Source: Rebecca billardiae RCC1528
Taxonomy: Eukaryota; Haptophyta
Length of the DNA stretch: 64,000 nucleotides
Assembly: GCA_965240325.2 (NCBI GenBank)
Contig: OZ251252.1
Coordinates: forward strand, 744,001 to 808,000
Reading direction: 5' to 3'
The position numbers and the translations under genes were made by a program. The notes beneath the pieces were generated by a model, which searched no databases, was not told the DNA's origin, and saw only the letters and a program-made list of their open reading frames with translations. Positions 30,349-41,627 of this stretch are shown one piece after another. Every line of letters starts with the position of its first letter. Position 1 is the first letter of the stretch.

Positions 30349-32670
30349 ATGAGCGCGCGCGGCACGCCGCGCGCGATGGTGAGCAGCGGCACGTGGGACG
30401 CCCTGCCGCACGAGCTGCGCGTCCACGTGCTCGCCCACCTCGCCGAGCCCACGGACGTCGTGCGCGCCGGCTGCGCATGCCGCGAGCTCCAGGCGCTCGT
30501 CGAGCCCGCGCTGCGCGCGCGCGTGGAGGCGCTGGGCGTGGCGGCGCCCGGCGTGCTGCCCGCGGGCGAGGCGTCGTGGACCGCCTGGCTCTGCTGGCTC
30601 GAGCAGCGCGAGCGCGACCGCCGCGCCTCCGCGCCCTACACCGCGCGCGTGTGCGCGAACCTTTCCCACTCGCTCGTGGTGCTACCGCGGCGCGCGGCCG
30701 CGGCGGCGGCGCGCGCCGAGTCGGCGGCGGCGGCGGCGGCGGCGATGGCGCCCGACGAGCCGGACGCCTCCGAGGCGGCGAGCCCCGCCGAGTACACGCC
30801 GCCCGCCGCCATCGTCTACGCCTTCGGCAAGGGCACCGGCGGTCGGCTCGGACTCGGAGACGTGGACGCGCGCGAGCGGCCGACCCCGCTCGCGTCTCTG
30901 TCCGCGGCGGCCGGCGCGCCGTGCGTGGCGGTGGCGGCGGGCGACGCGTTCAGCCTGGCGCTCGACGCGGCGGGCGTCGTGTACGCCCTCGGACCCGGAG
31001 CCGCCGGCCCGCCCGCCGTGCACGGCGAGCTCGCCGGCGCCGCGGACGCGGCCGTGCCGCCGCCGCCCGTGCCGCGGCCGCTGGCCGCGCTCGGCGGCGC
31101 GCGCGTCGTCGCCATCTCCGCCGGGCACTCGCACGCGCTCGCCGCGTCGGCGGACGGGCACGTGTGGTCGTGGGGCGACGGCGCGTGCGGCAAGCTGGGC
31201 CACGGCGACGAGCTCGCGCGCGCGCAGCCCACGCGCATCGAGCACTGGGGGTGTGTACTGGCAGCCGCGGCGCGCGCCGCGCCGTCACCCAACCGCGTCA
31301 GCGGCGGCGGCGGCGGCGGCGGCGGCGCGCTCGTGGGCTCGCCCGCGCGGCCGCGCGCCGTGGTCGGCGCGGCGACCGAGCAGATCGTGGCGGTGGCGGC
31401 GGGCGGCCTGCACTCGCTCTTCGTCTCGGCGAGCGGCGCGCTCTGGTCCTGCGGCTTTGGCGGCTGGGGCGCCCTGGGCGTCGGTGACGCGTGCGACCGG
31501 CTGCGACCGACGCGGGTGCCGGGCCTTGGCCGCGCGGGCGCGCGCGCGCTCGCCGTGGCGGCGGGCGACGCGCACTCGCTCGTGCTTGCGACGGGCGCGC
31601 CGGCGGGTGAGCGTGGCGGCACGCGCGCGGCGAGGCGCGCGCGGAGCACCTCGCTGCCCGCGCCGCTGCCCGGGCCCGCGGCCGCGGCGACGCAGGGCAC
31701 GGCGCCGCACTCGGCAGCCGAGCCGGCCAAGCTGTCAGCGGCCAGTGCGCCCGCTGCGCCCGCGGCCGCAGCGGCCGGCGGCGCGGGCGCGGCGGCGCCG
31801 CCCGCGCGCAGCCCGGCGGCCATCCCGCCCTCCGTGTCGGCGCAGGAGCGCGCGGTGGCGAGCCACGGCGCTGCCGAGGCCGCGAGCTCGGCGGCCGAGT
31901 GGCGCCGCGGCGGCGGCGCCGCCGCGGCGGGCTCGCCCCCCAGTCTCGCGGCGCCGCGCGGCAGCGGCGTCGCACCGCCCGGCGCGGCGGGCGGCAGCGC
32001 GGGCGCGGGCGCGCGGTGCGAGGGTGCGGGCGCCGCGCCACCGCCGCTGCCCGCGCGCCCGCCGCGCGGCAGCACGCGCTGCGTCCTCGCCTTCGGCAAC
32101 GGCTGGAACGGCCGGCTCGGGCTGGGCGACCAGGAGCACCGCCTCAGCCCGGCGCGCGTGCGCGGCCTGCTAGGAGCCGATGGCATTCTGCCCGAGGGCC
32201 TTCTAGCCGATGCCGATGCGGCTGACGAATCCGGGCGCGGGCCTGACGAGGGCGGGCGCGGCGCGGTGCCGGTCGCGGTGGCCGCGGGCGGCGCGCACTC
32301 GCTCGTGGCGCTCTCGGACGGCCGGCTCGTGTCCTGGGGCTTTGGCTGGTCCGGGCAGCTTGGCCTCGGCGACGAGACGACGAGGCTGGCGCCGTCGCGG
32401 CTCGCGCCGCTGCCGGGCGGCGCGCGCGCGGTCTCGGTCGCCGCGGGCGGCGTGCACTCGCTCGCGCTCTGCGCCGACGGCTCCGTGTACTCGTGGGGCT
32501 CCGGGCTCGGCGGCCGGCTCGGCCGCGACGCGCCGTCGCGCTGCGCCAACCTGCCCGCGCGCGTGCGCGTGCCCGTCGCCGAGCCGGAGGCTGCGGGCGC
32601 GGCGGCGGACGGCGCCGACGTGGCTCCGCCCGCCGGGGCGCCGGTCGCCATGCCCATGGCCGGGGGCTGA
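30349..32670 (+). CDS. F-box protein with RCC1 repeats
   Basis: This 773-residue frame starts at the first ATG (30349); a second in-frame ATG at 30376 gives MVSSGTWD. Residues 16-50 (WDALPHELRVHVLAHLAEPT) form an F-box, which docks substrate receptors onto SKP1-cullin E3 ligases. RCC1-like blades follow: AFGKGTGGRLGLGD, SWGDGACGKLGHGD, SCGFGGWGALGVGD, AFGNGWNGRLGLGD, SWGFGWSGQLGLGD and SWGSGLGGRLGRD. Each is paired with an AAGDAHSL-type strand. This is consistent with a seven-bladed propeller interrupted by a Ser/Ala-rich insertion (about residues 425-575). The likely role is substrate recognition in ubiquitination; an exchange-factor activity cannot be inferred. A short intron around 31250-31330 is possible but keeps frame. 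Confidence 0.85.
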   Translation: MSARGTPRAMVSSGTWDALPHELRVHVLAHLAEPTDVVRAGCACRELQALVEPALRARVEALGVAAPGVLPAGEASWTAWLCWLEQRERDRRASAPYTARVCANLSHSLVVLPRRAAAAAARAESAAAAAAAMAPDEPDASEAASPAEYTPPAAIVYAFGKGTGGRLGLGDVDARERPTPLASLSAAAGAPCVAVAAGDAFSLALDAAGVVYALGPGAAGPPAVHGELAGAADAAVPPPPVPRPLAALGGARVVAISAGHSHALAASADGHVWSWGDGACGKLGHGDELARAQPTRIEHWGCVLAAAARAAPSPNRVSGGGGGGGGALVGSPARPRAVVGAATEQIVAVAAGGLHSLFVSASGALWSCGFGGWGALGVGDACDRLRPTRVPGLGRAGARALAVAAGDAHSLVLATGAPAGERGGTRAARRARSTSLPAPLPGPAAAATQGTAPHSAAEPAKLSAASAPAAPAAAAAGGAGAAAPPARSPAAIPPSVSAQERAVASHGAAEAASSAAEWRRGGGAAAAGSPPSLAAPRGSGVAPPGAAGGSAGAGARCEGAGAAPPPLPARPPRGSTRCVLAFGNGWNGRLGLGDQEHRLSPARVRGLLGADGILPEGLLADADAADESGRGPDEGGRGAVPVAVAAGGAHSLVALSDGRLVSWGFGWSGQLGLGDETTRLAPSRLAPLPGGARAVSVAAGGVHSLALCADGSVYSWGSGLGGRLGRDAPSRCANLPARVRVPVAEPEAAGAAADGADVAPPAGAPVAMPMAGG

Positions 32671-34150
32671 GGCAGCATGGCGGATCGCACCCGTTGGGCA
32701 CTGGTCACCCGCCGACGCACTGCGTGTACTCACTGCCTGCCTACTGCCGGATACGTCACGCGCTGTCACGCAGATACGGACCTTTAGTCCTTTTGAATTC
32801 GTCGACTAATACTAGGCTGGACCGACCACTTTAAATTATTATAAAAATAAGAAAGAGTAAGTCTGTAAGTGACTCGCGGCTGAGCCTTCAGAGACTACGG
32901 TGGAACCCGGATGACCAACCGGAGTGAAGCCGGACGCCGTGTTGAGGGTCCGGGCCGAGCAAAGTGGACAACGGCCGCCGACCCGCTCGAGCGACCGTGG
33001 CGAGGGGCGAGTGCACCACCCGCGGCCGTGGCGATGAAGCGGCGTGAAGCGCCCTGCGAGCGCGCGCTCTTTGCTCACGACGCGAGCGTGATCACGTACG
33101 GGCGTACCAAGACGTCAACCCAGCCGACCGACGTGGACTTGGACGTGGGCAACGCGCAGGCCGACGCCCAGTGGCACGACGTGTTGGAGATGCCCGCGGC
33201 CTCCCAGGCAGCGGCTGCACCGCCGCCGGGCGGAGGATCCTCGCAAGATGAGCCCGCCGCGGCACTCGTCGTGCGTCGGCAAGCACTCGTATGGCGCACA
33301 ATCACACGCTGAATGCGTCCCACGAGCCGAACTTCCCGCTCGCCGCGGATGCTGTGACAAGGACGGTCCGGTGGCTCGGTCGTCGGAGGCGGAGCAGACA
33401 AACGCGAACGTGTCCCAGCAGCCCAACCTTGACCAGGCGCGCACCCCGTCTAGCCGGGGCGAGGGGCTTCTGATCGACGGCCAGCCGATCGGCATTCGCG
33501 GGTACGCTGATTGTTGCCATCGTCGTGGCTTCAGGGCATCGCCGGCGGCCTGCCAGTGCCATCGGTGATGCCCTTGACTCGGTCACTGAGACAGACGACT
33601 GACTGACGAGCACGGTCGTCAGTTGCCCCTGGCGAGATATGTGACATATTTTTGATCACATATTCCCAGCGTGAATCTGCGAAGGGATATTTTTCACATA
33701 TCTTGCTGCAATATCTCACTGGGGCATCCTGCATCCAGACGCCGCGGAGTCGCCGCGTCCACTTCCGAACGGTTTCACGGGTCCGCCGACAGGTCCGCAG
33801 ACGTCCGCAGAGAGTCAGTCTAGACCCGCGCCGATCGACCGCGACATCCACTCCACGCCGAGACCGCGGTCTCGACCAGAACGACAAGCCTCTGGCAGTC
33901 GGCCAGTTCGTCGAGGACGACATCTTCGGCACTAGGGACCGTTTAGGGGACGCTTCGAGCTGCTCCCGAGACTGCTCGGCGAGGCCTGGTACGAGCATCT
34001 GACGAGGCCAGACGACTGGCCTTATTCCTTAACGTTGTGAGTACGGTGTGACACGACAAGGCGTGAGAGTTAGGACTGCGCGCTCGCGGGCGCGCGCGCG
34101 GGTCCGCATATTCATTTGGCCATAGCCATGTATGTAGCCCCTGGCGCCGT
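32671..34150. other. Start of gene-poor, repeat-rich island
   Basis: No convincing gene was seen. A plus-strand ORF at 32911-33312 has mixed composition (ASVITYGRTKTSTQPTDVDL) but no recognisable domain, and may be a fossil fragment. The stretch 33630-33720 is AT-rich with inverted words (AGATATGTGA near 33634 and TCACATATCT near 33692). These could fold back on each other. Confidence 0.4.
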
Positions 34151-34499
34151 CCATCACGGACACGACCAACGGCAACTGCCGTCATCGTTATTCATTATTC
34201 GTTGGCGCGCCGCGGACGGCGAAGCGGGTTCAGCTCGGCCGTCCGGGTCAGTCAGTGACGCACTCTGACTCAGTGTGGCGAGTGCGCGTGCCGGTCGCCC
34301 GCGCTCATAATTATTATAGCAACGACGAATAATACTATTACTAAACTCTGCCCTGGCGGGCGGGGGGGTCGGCGGGCCGTGCCAGTGCTGTCGCAATATT
34401 TCCCCAGCGGGTTCGCGCCTTTTATTTAGCGGTTTGACGGGCAGGATGACGAATAACAATGCGACACACAGATGATGGTGAGCTACGACCTGACTCACT

Positions 34500-35490
34500 G
34501 ACGAATAATAACGCGACAGCATCTCCTCCTGCCGCCAGCTGAGATCGTGTGTCGCGAGGATGCCGATGTCCGCTCCGGGCACGATGGGCTCGGCGAAGGT
34601 CGCGTCGGCGTCGTGCACGGCCGCCACGCTGCGCAACAACGCGTCCAGGTCCAAGCGCTCGTCGGCGCTCGCCGCTTCGCGCGCGACAGGTCCGGCACCC
34701 ACACGTTCGGCGGTATCAGGAGCTGTCGGCGGTGCGCGCGCGCGCAGTGCGAGAGCGTGTGCCACTCGCGATCGAGGGTGGGCACGCGCTGCTCGAGCAG
34801 GCACAGGAAGCGCAGCGCATGTGCCACTGGCTTCACGACGTCGGCCTCGTCCCGCAGCGCTCGTGACATGGTGGAGGATGGGGCGACAATGTTGCACGCT
34901 CGGCGTTTCAGCTCGTCGCGGATGCGCCTCTGGGATCGGTCATACTGTAGCGCTGTGCGACGAGGGCCGCCGAGTCGCCAAGACGCGGTTCCTGCCACGG
35001 CGACAGACACGGCAGCTGCGTTCGCTGCGCCTCGTACGCCGCTTTGCGCTGCGCCTCCGTCGCATTGGTCACCGTCGACGCCATGCTGAAGGCCGGACGT
35101 GGGCTTTCGGCTGTGAGGGACCGCGAGCGCCGAGCGATCTTTGGCCGCGATCGCGAAAGATGATCGCCGGGACAAGGGCCGGCCCTTCGGCTTGGCCGGG
35201 AACTGGTACAGCTGTAGCAAACGGATTTGCATGCGCCCGGCTTTGAGAAGTTGTGGCACGCGACAGTCCGGTGCGCCGTTTCCGGCGATCGAGTTCAGAA
35301 GGCCGCGCCAAAGCTTGCGTCGCGTGCGATGGCGCTTCCCGCCCGCGAGACGCCTCATGATGAGGGCCTTTCCGCACCGAGCCCGACGCGCGACGGTGGA
35401 TCGCGCGAGGTGGTTGTCGTGCGCAGCGCTTAATACTATGGCTCGTGCGAGCGCTCGACGTGTAAGTCGGGCGAGGACCGCCCCAGGTCG
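34500..35490 (-). pseudogene. Possible decayed transposase gene (hAT/DUF659-like resemblance)
   Basis: On the minus strand a mixed-composition frame reads DEADVVKPVAHALRFLCLLE and then a segment RVPTLDREWHTL. This recalls the pattern of plant hAT transposases in which a position before a hydrophobic helix reads PLV-x-LR. After VWVPDLSRA the plausible reading moves to another frame (ERLDLDALLRSVAAVHDADA, then ADIGILATHDLSW). There is thus at least one frameshift near 34670-34700. No catalytic residues can be assigned and no intact terminal repeats were found around it. The composition differs from genes nearby. The identification is tentative; an unrelated degenerate gene is equally possible. 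Confidence 0.25.
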
Positions 35491-35708
35491 CACGATCGTG
35501 TCGACGCGCCGAGCGTACCTCCAAACGCGTCGACTTTGGCCCTCGTTCGACCTGCACGCGAGACGACGAGGGCAGCAATCGCGAATCGGGCGAAAACACG
35601 TCTAGGGAATCATCTCACGATGTCCGCGCCGGCGTTGGATTTGGCGCGCGCCACCCACGCGCTCCGCGCCATCGGGAAGATGGTTTTCGGCCGAGCGTCC
35701 CCAGTGGG

Positions 35709-37664
35709 TACCAGGTCGTTCCCCCTGCACTGGGAATCCGCGGTTTGGACATACGAGAAAAACAGCCGCAGGACGCACCCGTCGCTACCCGCGAATAAGA
35801 TTTTCAGGTCTCGCGGGTGCGGATGTGCGTCAATCGATGAGCTGGTCTCGCAATCCCAAAATTGAGCCGCAACGAGATAGAAGGCAGGGCGGAGCCCCGG
35901 GTGGCGGCTCGGCAGGCGAGGGCCGACCAAATCTTGACCTTTTGCCCTCGGCGGCAGGCGGGCAGCGGCAAGGCGGCCGAGCGCCGTTGGCGGGGCGCGC
36001 CCGGGGCACGCCGCACGGCGCTGCGGGCGCGGATGTGCTCGCGGAGCCGGCTTGCGTGGACAGGCTGTCGCGGGAGAGTATCTGGCGCCCTCCTGCGCCG
36101 CGCGTCTCGCGCCACGCCTCTTTTCGCCGCGGCTCAGGGCAGCGCGCACGCGCGCGCCGCCTCGAGGCCCGAGCACTGCCGCGCCGCAGCCAACCGCGCG
36201 CGCGCCGTGCGCGGCGTGGTCGGGAAGGAACGGGGGGTGCTGCCGGGCGAGATGACGACATCATGTGCGCACGCCATGCCGCCCCGCGGCGCCGCGAAAG
36301 GGCACGATAACGGATCCGCACAGCTGTTGACGAGTGCTGCTTTCTTGTCGTGCCTGAAGCCAGACCTGAGCTCGAAGAAGATGATGAAAGTGCATCCGCG
36401 CGAGGAAAGCGTCGCACCCAGCACTTCTACATGACCACGCAGTGATGAACATTCATGTAAGAGTTTCCCGCGTGCCCGTCTGGCACTGTTCTGTGTCTCA
36501 ATGATCGTCCCGACAAGGCGGTCACGACCGCGAGGCCGCGTGCACACCATTTGTGACAACTCGAAGAGGCGTGCAAACGGACCGGCGACACGCTCGGCAA
36601 GGCGTGGCGGGGCGGCATGGCGTGCGCACATGATATCGCCATCTCGCCCGGCAGCCGCGCCCGTTCCTTCCCGACCACGCCGCGCACGGCGCGCGCGCGG
36701 TCGGCTGCAGCGCAGGCAAGGCTGGCCTTGAGGCGGCGCGCGCGCGTGCGCGCTGCCCTGAGCCGAGGCGAAAGAGGCGTGGCGCAAGTCGCGCGGCGCA
36801 GGAGGGCGGCAGATACTCTCCCGCAACAGCCCGTCCACGCACGCCGGCTCCGCAAGCACATCCGCGCCCGCAGCGCCCTGGCCCGGGCGCGCCCCCCAGC
36901 GCCGGTCACGACCGCGAGGCCGTGCGGCACACCTGACACCATTTGTGACAACTGGAAGAGGCGTGCAAACGGACCGGCGACACGCTCGGCAAGGCGTGGC
37001 GCGGCGGCATGGCGTGCGCACATGATGTCGCCATCTCGCCCGGCAGCACCCCCCGTTCCTTCCTGACCACGCCGCGCACGGCGCGCGCGCGACCGGCTGC
37101 GGCGCAGGCAAGGCTGGCCTTCGGAGGCGGCGCGCGCGTGTGCGCTGCCCTGAGCCGAGGCGAAAGAGGCGTGGCGCAAGTCGCACGGCGCAGGAGGGCG
37201 GCAGATACTCTCCCGCAACAGCCCGTCCACGCACGCCGGCTCCGCGAGCACATCCGCGCCCGCAGTGCCCTGGCCCGGGCGCGCCCCCCAGCCGGGGCCA
37301 GCGGCATCGCACTCGTGCCCGGCCGCAGCCGCAGGGGGCGGGTCAGAATCGGTGCTCCGCACCCGCGGCGGAGGGCTCCCGCCTCCAGGTTGCACACGAA
37401 GAACTCATTTCCAGCGCATCGATTTCGTGAGCGGACTATCGCTGACGAGGCTGATTACTGCGTTCCACGGCTTTGCCGCGCTCGGGATTTGGCTTCTCCA
37501 ATGGATGGATCTAGTTTCGTCATTTTCAATTGGAAAGCTCGATTAGATCGTTCAAGTGGTCTGATAGACGAAGCGGAAGACTAAATCTGCGTTGCTATGC
37601 CGCGGCCTCGCGCTCTGAATAGGGCGAAACCGCGGATTCCCAGTGCACGGGGAACGACCTGGTA
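35709..37664. mobile_element. Inverted-repeat-bounded composite element, about 2 kb
   Basis: A 38-bp sequence at 35709-35746 is repeated inverted at 37627-37664 with one mismatch; the core is CTGGGAATCCGCGGTTT and its complement. Between them lie two direct copies of a unit with a 392-bp period and one inverted copy (about 35990-36300). No intact transposase ORF is evident, since all internal frames are Arg/Ala-rich. This fits a non-autonomous element or a nest of repeats bounded by it. I did not identify a convincing target-site duplication. Confidence 0.5.
35990..37303. repeat. Two direct and one inverted copy of a 392-bp unit
   Basis: The direct copies run about 36528-36915 and 36916-37303. 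For example, CCATTTGTGACAAC occurs at 36547 and 36939, and AGATACTCTC at 36811 and 37203. Both pairs are 392 bp apart. The same sequence appears reverse-complemented at about 35990-36300 (GAGAGTATCT at 36077). The inverted arms flank a 230-bp centre, so the block could form a long hairpin transcript. Confidence 0.8.
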
Positions 37665-37679
37665 AGCTGCGAGGGCGCC

Positions 37680-37913
37680 CGGTAGTGAGCGAAGCGACCC
37701 GGCAGTGAGCGAGGCGATTTTCTTTTCTTTGCGAGGCGATTTTCTTTTTTCTTTTTCTTTTTCTTATCTTTTTCCCGGGCACTACAAGGGGCGGACCTAC
37801 GGCCCGCCATACTGATATATTATTATATTTTGCTGCTTGACGATAATTATAATATATATATATACACGACTTCTGCTCGTCATCATATCGCGTCGTCGTC
37901 ATTTTATTATACA

Positions 37914-37963
<50 letters not shown>

Positions 37964-37980
37964 ATATATATATATTTAAC
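37680..37980. repeat. Pyrimidine-rich tract and (TA)n microsatellite
   Basis: At 37675-37730 the word AGTGAGCGA(A/G)GCGA is repeated, followed by a CTTTTT-rich tract to about 37775. TA dinucleotides fill 37851-37866 and 37916-37977, interrupted by CATATA. This is the most AT-rich part of the island. Confidence 0.85.
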
Positions 37981-38119
37981 GACGTGGCAGCATCGGACAA
38001 GCGTCAGGCTCAGAGTGCAACAGACACATAGAATGCGTCCGCGCCTTCCGTCCAGGTCAGACAGTGCGCCACCCGCAGCCCTGCCCCCCTACGGGAGCGG
38101 GGCCGGGATGGAGCACCGC

Positions 38120-38480
38120 CTCGGCCTGGGGCACGCGGCGGCGACGGCAGATGCCGCCGCGGCCGAGCGCCTTCCGGAGCACTTGGATGAGGGTGAGGTC
38201 GTAGTCGATGTCGCCGCCCGCCGACCTAGCGGCGAGCAGCTCCGGCAAGCGGCAGCCGCGGCTGTCGCCCCCGTGCGCCCGCGTGGGCGCCTGGATGAGG
38301 ATGAGGTCGTAGTACGCGTCGCCGCGCGCCGGCCAAGCGGCGCGCAGCTGCAGAAGAGGGGCTTGGAGAGTGAGCGCGCCGCCTAGCGCGCTCTGGGCGA
38401 TGAAGCAGATGAGGTGCTGGTAGTCGATGTCGCAGCCCAGCCCGCCGGCGGGCTGCTGCAGATGCAGTGCTTGATGCTGG
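38120..38480. repeat. Three diverged tandem units of roughly 100-120 bp
   Basis: The words TGAGGTCGTAGTCGATGTCG, GAGGTCGTAGTACGCGTCG and GAGGTGCTGGTAGTCGATG recur near 38190, 38303 and 38410. Each is followed by a GCCGGC-rich segment ending in GCAGCT. On the minus strand they read GGDIDYDLTLIQ, RGDAYYDLILIQ and GCDIDYQHLICF, which suggests a coding origin. No complete gene was recognised. Confidence 0.6.
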
Positions 38481-39699
38481 GGAACCTGGCCCCTGGGCGC
38501 GTCACACCCCGCACCCCCTGCTCCACCTAGGGTGGAGCGAAGGGCACGGAGGAGGCCAGCGCCAAGGGCCAGATGGGTGCAGCGGCGTCCACCTGCTGCA
38601 TCGCCCCCCGAGGCGATGCAGCCGGCGGCCGGCTGGAGAAAGAGGGTGCCAGTGCCTATCCCGGACCCGCTGCGTGTGGTTGATCTCCGCGTAATGCACG
38701 TGCCAGCGCAGAGCAGTATATATATATAGTATACGGGCACGGCATCACGGACACGGTGGCGAGTGGGCGAGTGCCAGCCCGTTACGCGGCGTCGGGCGTG
38801 CCGTAAGCCGCGGGCCCGCGGATCAGCCGATGGGTCACAGTGCAGGATTGGAATTTTCCGTGACGCTTCGGACGGTCCGCAGCTCGAGTCAGCGAATCCG
38901 GTCTCGGCCGGACAGTGGAACTCGGGTGGAAGCCGCGACTTCGCGGCGGACGGAGCCTCAAACGAGCGGTGCCTCGGCTCGCGGCGCGATCTACTCGGCG
39001 AAGACCGACGAGGCTGCTCGCGGGCCCGACTATGCGTCGACGCGGGCTGGGGTCGTCTTCCGCGTGGCGCTGGGCAAGTTCCTCGCCGCCCTGACGGGTG
39101 CTCTCCTTTCGCCCTCACGGCGCGCGCGGTGCGTTTCGCGAGCTTCTTGCATGCGCCGCCCGCGGTTGCGCCCGAGCCTGATGCTTCAGTCGACACGGCA
39201 GGTGGCTCGCGCAGGGTGGGATTGTGTGCGGGTGCCGCTGGCGGTGCGTCTCACCCTCCTGAAATTGTGTGGGAGGCTGTGACATTGCACGCGTACACCC
39301 CGCCACGCCCGCGGCCCGCCCGCGCAAACGCCGCGCCGCGCAGTTGTCTTTGACCTCGAGCGAGCCTGAGGCGTGGAGGCGACCGACGGCGGGGTGCGAC
39401 TTGCCCACCGACCCGAGCCGCATCACCCAGCGCAGCCTCGCCCGCGACGACGCTTCGCCTGGCTGCCACTGCTCAGCCGCGTGCAAGGCGGGCTGGGCGA
39501 CGTCTTTGCCGAGCGCGGCTGCAGCGCAGCACGCGAGAGGCTGGAGCGCCATGACGCGGATGGCGGAGCGGGCTTTGGGCTGGCTGGCATGAGCCGCCAG
39601 GCTGTACCGTCCGCGCAGATCGCGCTCGGCCCGGCCGCAGCCCTCCTGAGCGCGCGCCTCAGAGCTGAGACTGATCACGTGCACGCGCACAAGCCACAC

Positions 39700-40460
39700 T
39701 GCCGTGGCTGTGTCGAGCAGCTGCGTGTGCTCGAGGCGCGGCGCTCGCACGGGCCACGCGGGCGCAGCGGGTGCGCGCAGCTGGCGCACGCAGTGCCACG
39801 TCCTGCCGCGCCAGTTTGGCGGCCGTCCGCCCCCCCGAGCTCGAGTTCTGCGCGCTTTGCGACGGCGCGGCCGGCCGCGCCCATCTTCATGCTTGGGCAC
39901 GCCAGCATGGCCGCCGCCGGGCCTGCTGCGCGCGCCGAAGCTGGAGGGCGGAGGAGGGCGCTGGGCTGCTCCTACGGCGTGCTGCAGCCCGGGCAGGCTT
40001 TTCCGCGGCGCGGCGAGGCCGTCGCGCCTGCTCGCCGCCGTCGAGTCGCCCGTGCTGAGTGACCGTCGGCCGCATGTGCTCGGCGGCACCGCAGGCAGGC
40101 GTCCCATACCAGTGTGCTCGAGCCGCTGCGCGCACCCAAGGCGAGCTGCTCGAGCGGGCTAGGTGGGCCCACGGAGTGCGCGCAGCTGGCGCACGCAGCC
40201 CCGCGTCATGGGGTGTCGGTTTGACGGTCGCCAGCCCCCGTGGGCTCGAGCTCTGTGCGCTTCACCACGGAGGTGCCGACGGCGCCCCGCGGCGCGCAAC
40301 GGCGTGGCAGCATGGCCGCCGCCGGCGCCGCCGCACATGCCGCCGCTTACGGGCAGTCGAGAGCTTGGGGCAGCACCTACGGCATGCTGCAGCTCGGGCG
40401 GGCTCTGCCAGCCTGCTGTGGCGTGATCGCGCATTTTCCAGACCGTCGACTCGCCCGCGC
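39700..40460. repeat. Diverged tandem pair of about 330-bp units
   Basis: Segment 39730-40060 resembles 40150-40460 in order. Both have GTGCGCGCAGCTGGCGCACGC, a GAGCTCGAG(T/C)TCTG-type word, CAGCATGGCCGCCGCCG, and then GGCGTGCTGCAGC or GGCATGCTGCAGC. The shared words are separated by substitutions and indels, so the duplication is old. No coding function is supported in either copy. Confidence 0.65.
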
Positions 40461-41627
40461 TGCATATTTGTTTGCTGCGCGTGCTCGACGGCGCCGCTGC
40501 TGCCGCTACGGCCGCGCGTTGCTGCGTCGCGAGCGAGCCCGATGCGAGCTGAACGGCGGCGTGCTCATCGCTGCTGGCGCAGATGGGCGCGTCATGGTGG
40601 CCACGCACGATGCTGAGTGCTCGCGCGTGCCAGACGAGGCGCGTGCTCGCGCTGTGGCTCAATGTCCGGCAGTGCGCGTGGCAGGCCGCAGCTGCTCGAC
40701 AACAGAACCAGCGGGCAGTGATCGGGCTGCGCGCGCGCAGCTGATGGCGGCGAACGAGCGAGCCCGCACCGCCGCGCAAGGGCTGGGCGACTGGCGCCGA
40801 GGTGGCGCGCACGTCGTCCGCTGCCGTTGGCATCGCGGCGGACGCTTCAAGCTCGTTCGGCCGGCGTGTTTTCTCCGACGCCCACCTGCGAGCGCTGCCG
40901 GCACCGTGCTCGGGCGTCAGTATCGGTGGGCTCGAGCACGCGTGGTGAGGCGCTCGGAGCGGTCGACGGCCATGATCGGGCAGCGCACGGTGGGCGCAGG
41001 CCACGCGCACGCCAGCGCCCCGCGTGGCGTGGCTTCACGGGGCGCAGCCACCAGGAGACTGTGCTGCGACGAGCTCGGGCGCGCTCGGGCGCCGCTGCTC
41101 TGCATTTTCCCGAAAAATCGGTTTTCGTGCCCTCGACCGGCGGTATGCCGCCGGGGTGGCCGCAGCTGCGCTCGGAGCAGCGCGCACGCGCACCGCCGTG
41201 TGCGCCCGCCCGCTTTCGCCGCCGCCGAGCTCGAGCACAGCGCTGCGCGGGGCTGCGTAATGCCAACGGCGCATGATTTTTTGCCCGCGCCGAGCGCGCG
41301 TCGGCGCGCGCAGCGCGCTCAGGTGTGGCCTGCTACCAAGGTCTGTGCCACGATTCGACGCGCCTATGGTGCGCCGAATTTAGGCGCACCGCTTCAGAAT
41401 TGTCCGATGATTCGACTAGTGGTGCGGACAACTTAAAACGTCACCCTGAGCAGTTTTCCGGCACTGTGGTTGTCAGTGTCACTCTGTGCGTCTCGTCGCT
41501 CTCGCCGTTGAGCACGGCAGGCGGACTGGACGAGCCTGCTGCCTCGATCGGACAACCAGCTCGGGCTCCGGAAGCACCGGCACAGTCTGCAGCACCGGCA
41601 GCACGGCTCAGACATTCTGTGACCGAT
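40461..41627. other. Remaining part of the gene-poor island
   Basis: This segment is GC-rich with open frames on both strands, but no frame shows recognisable domains. Short words shared with 39700-40460 suggest more decayed copies of the same repeat. A small inverted word (GGTGCGCC/GGCGCACC) occurs at 41368-41393, just before the 3' end of the next gene. Confidence 0.4.

Noticed and set aside
36134-37397. Repeated minus-strand ORFs in the inverted-repeat element as a gene family
   Set aside because: They are frames of the duplicated 392-bp unit, with no domain and shifting starts; treated as repeat DNA.
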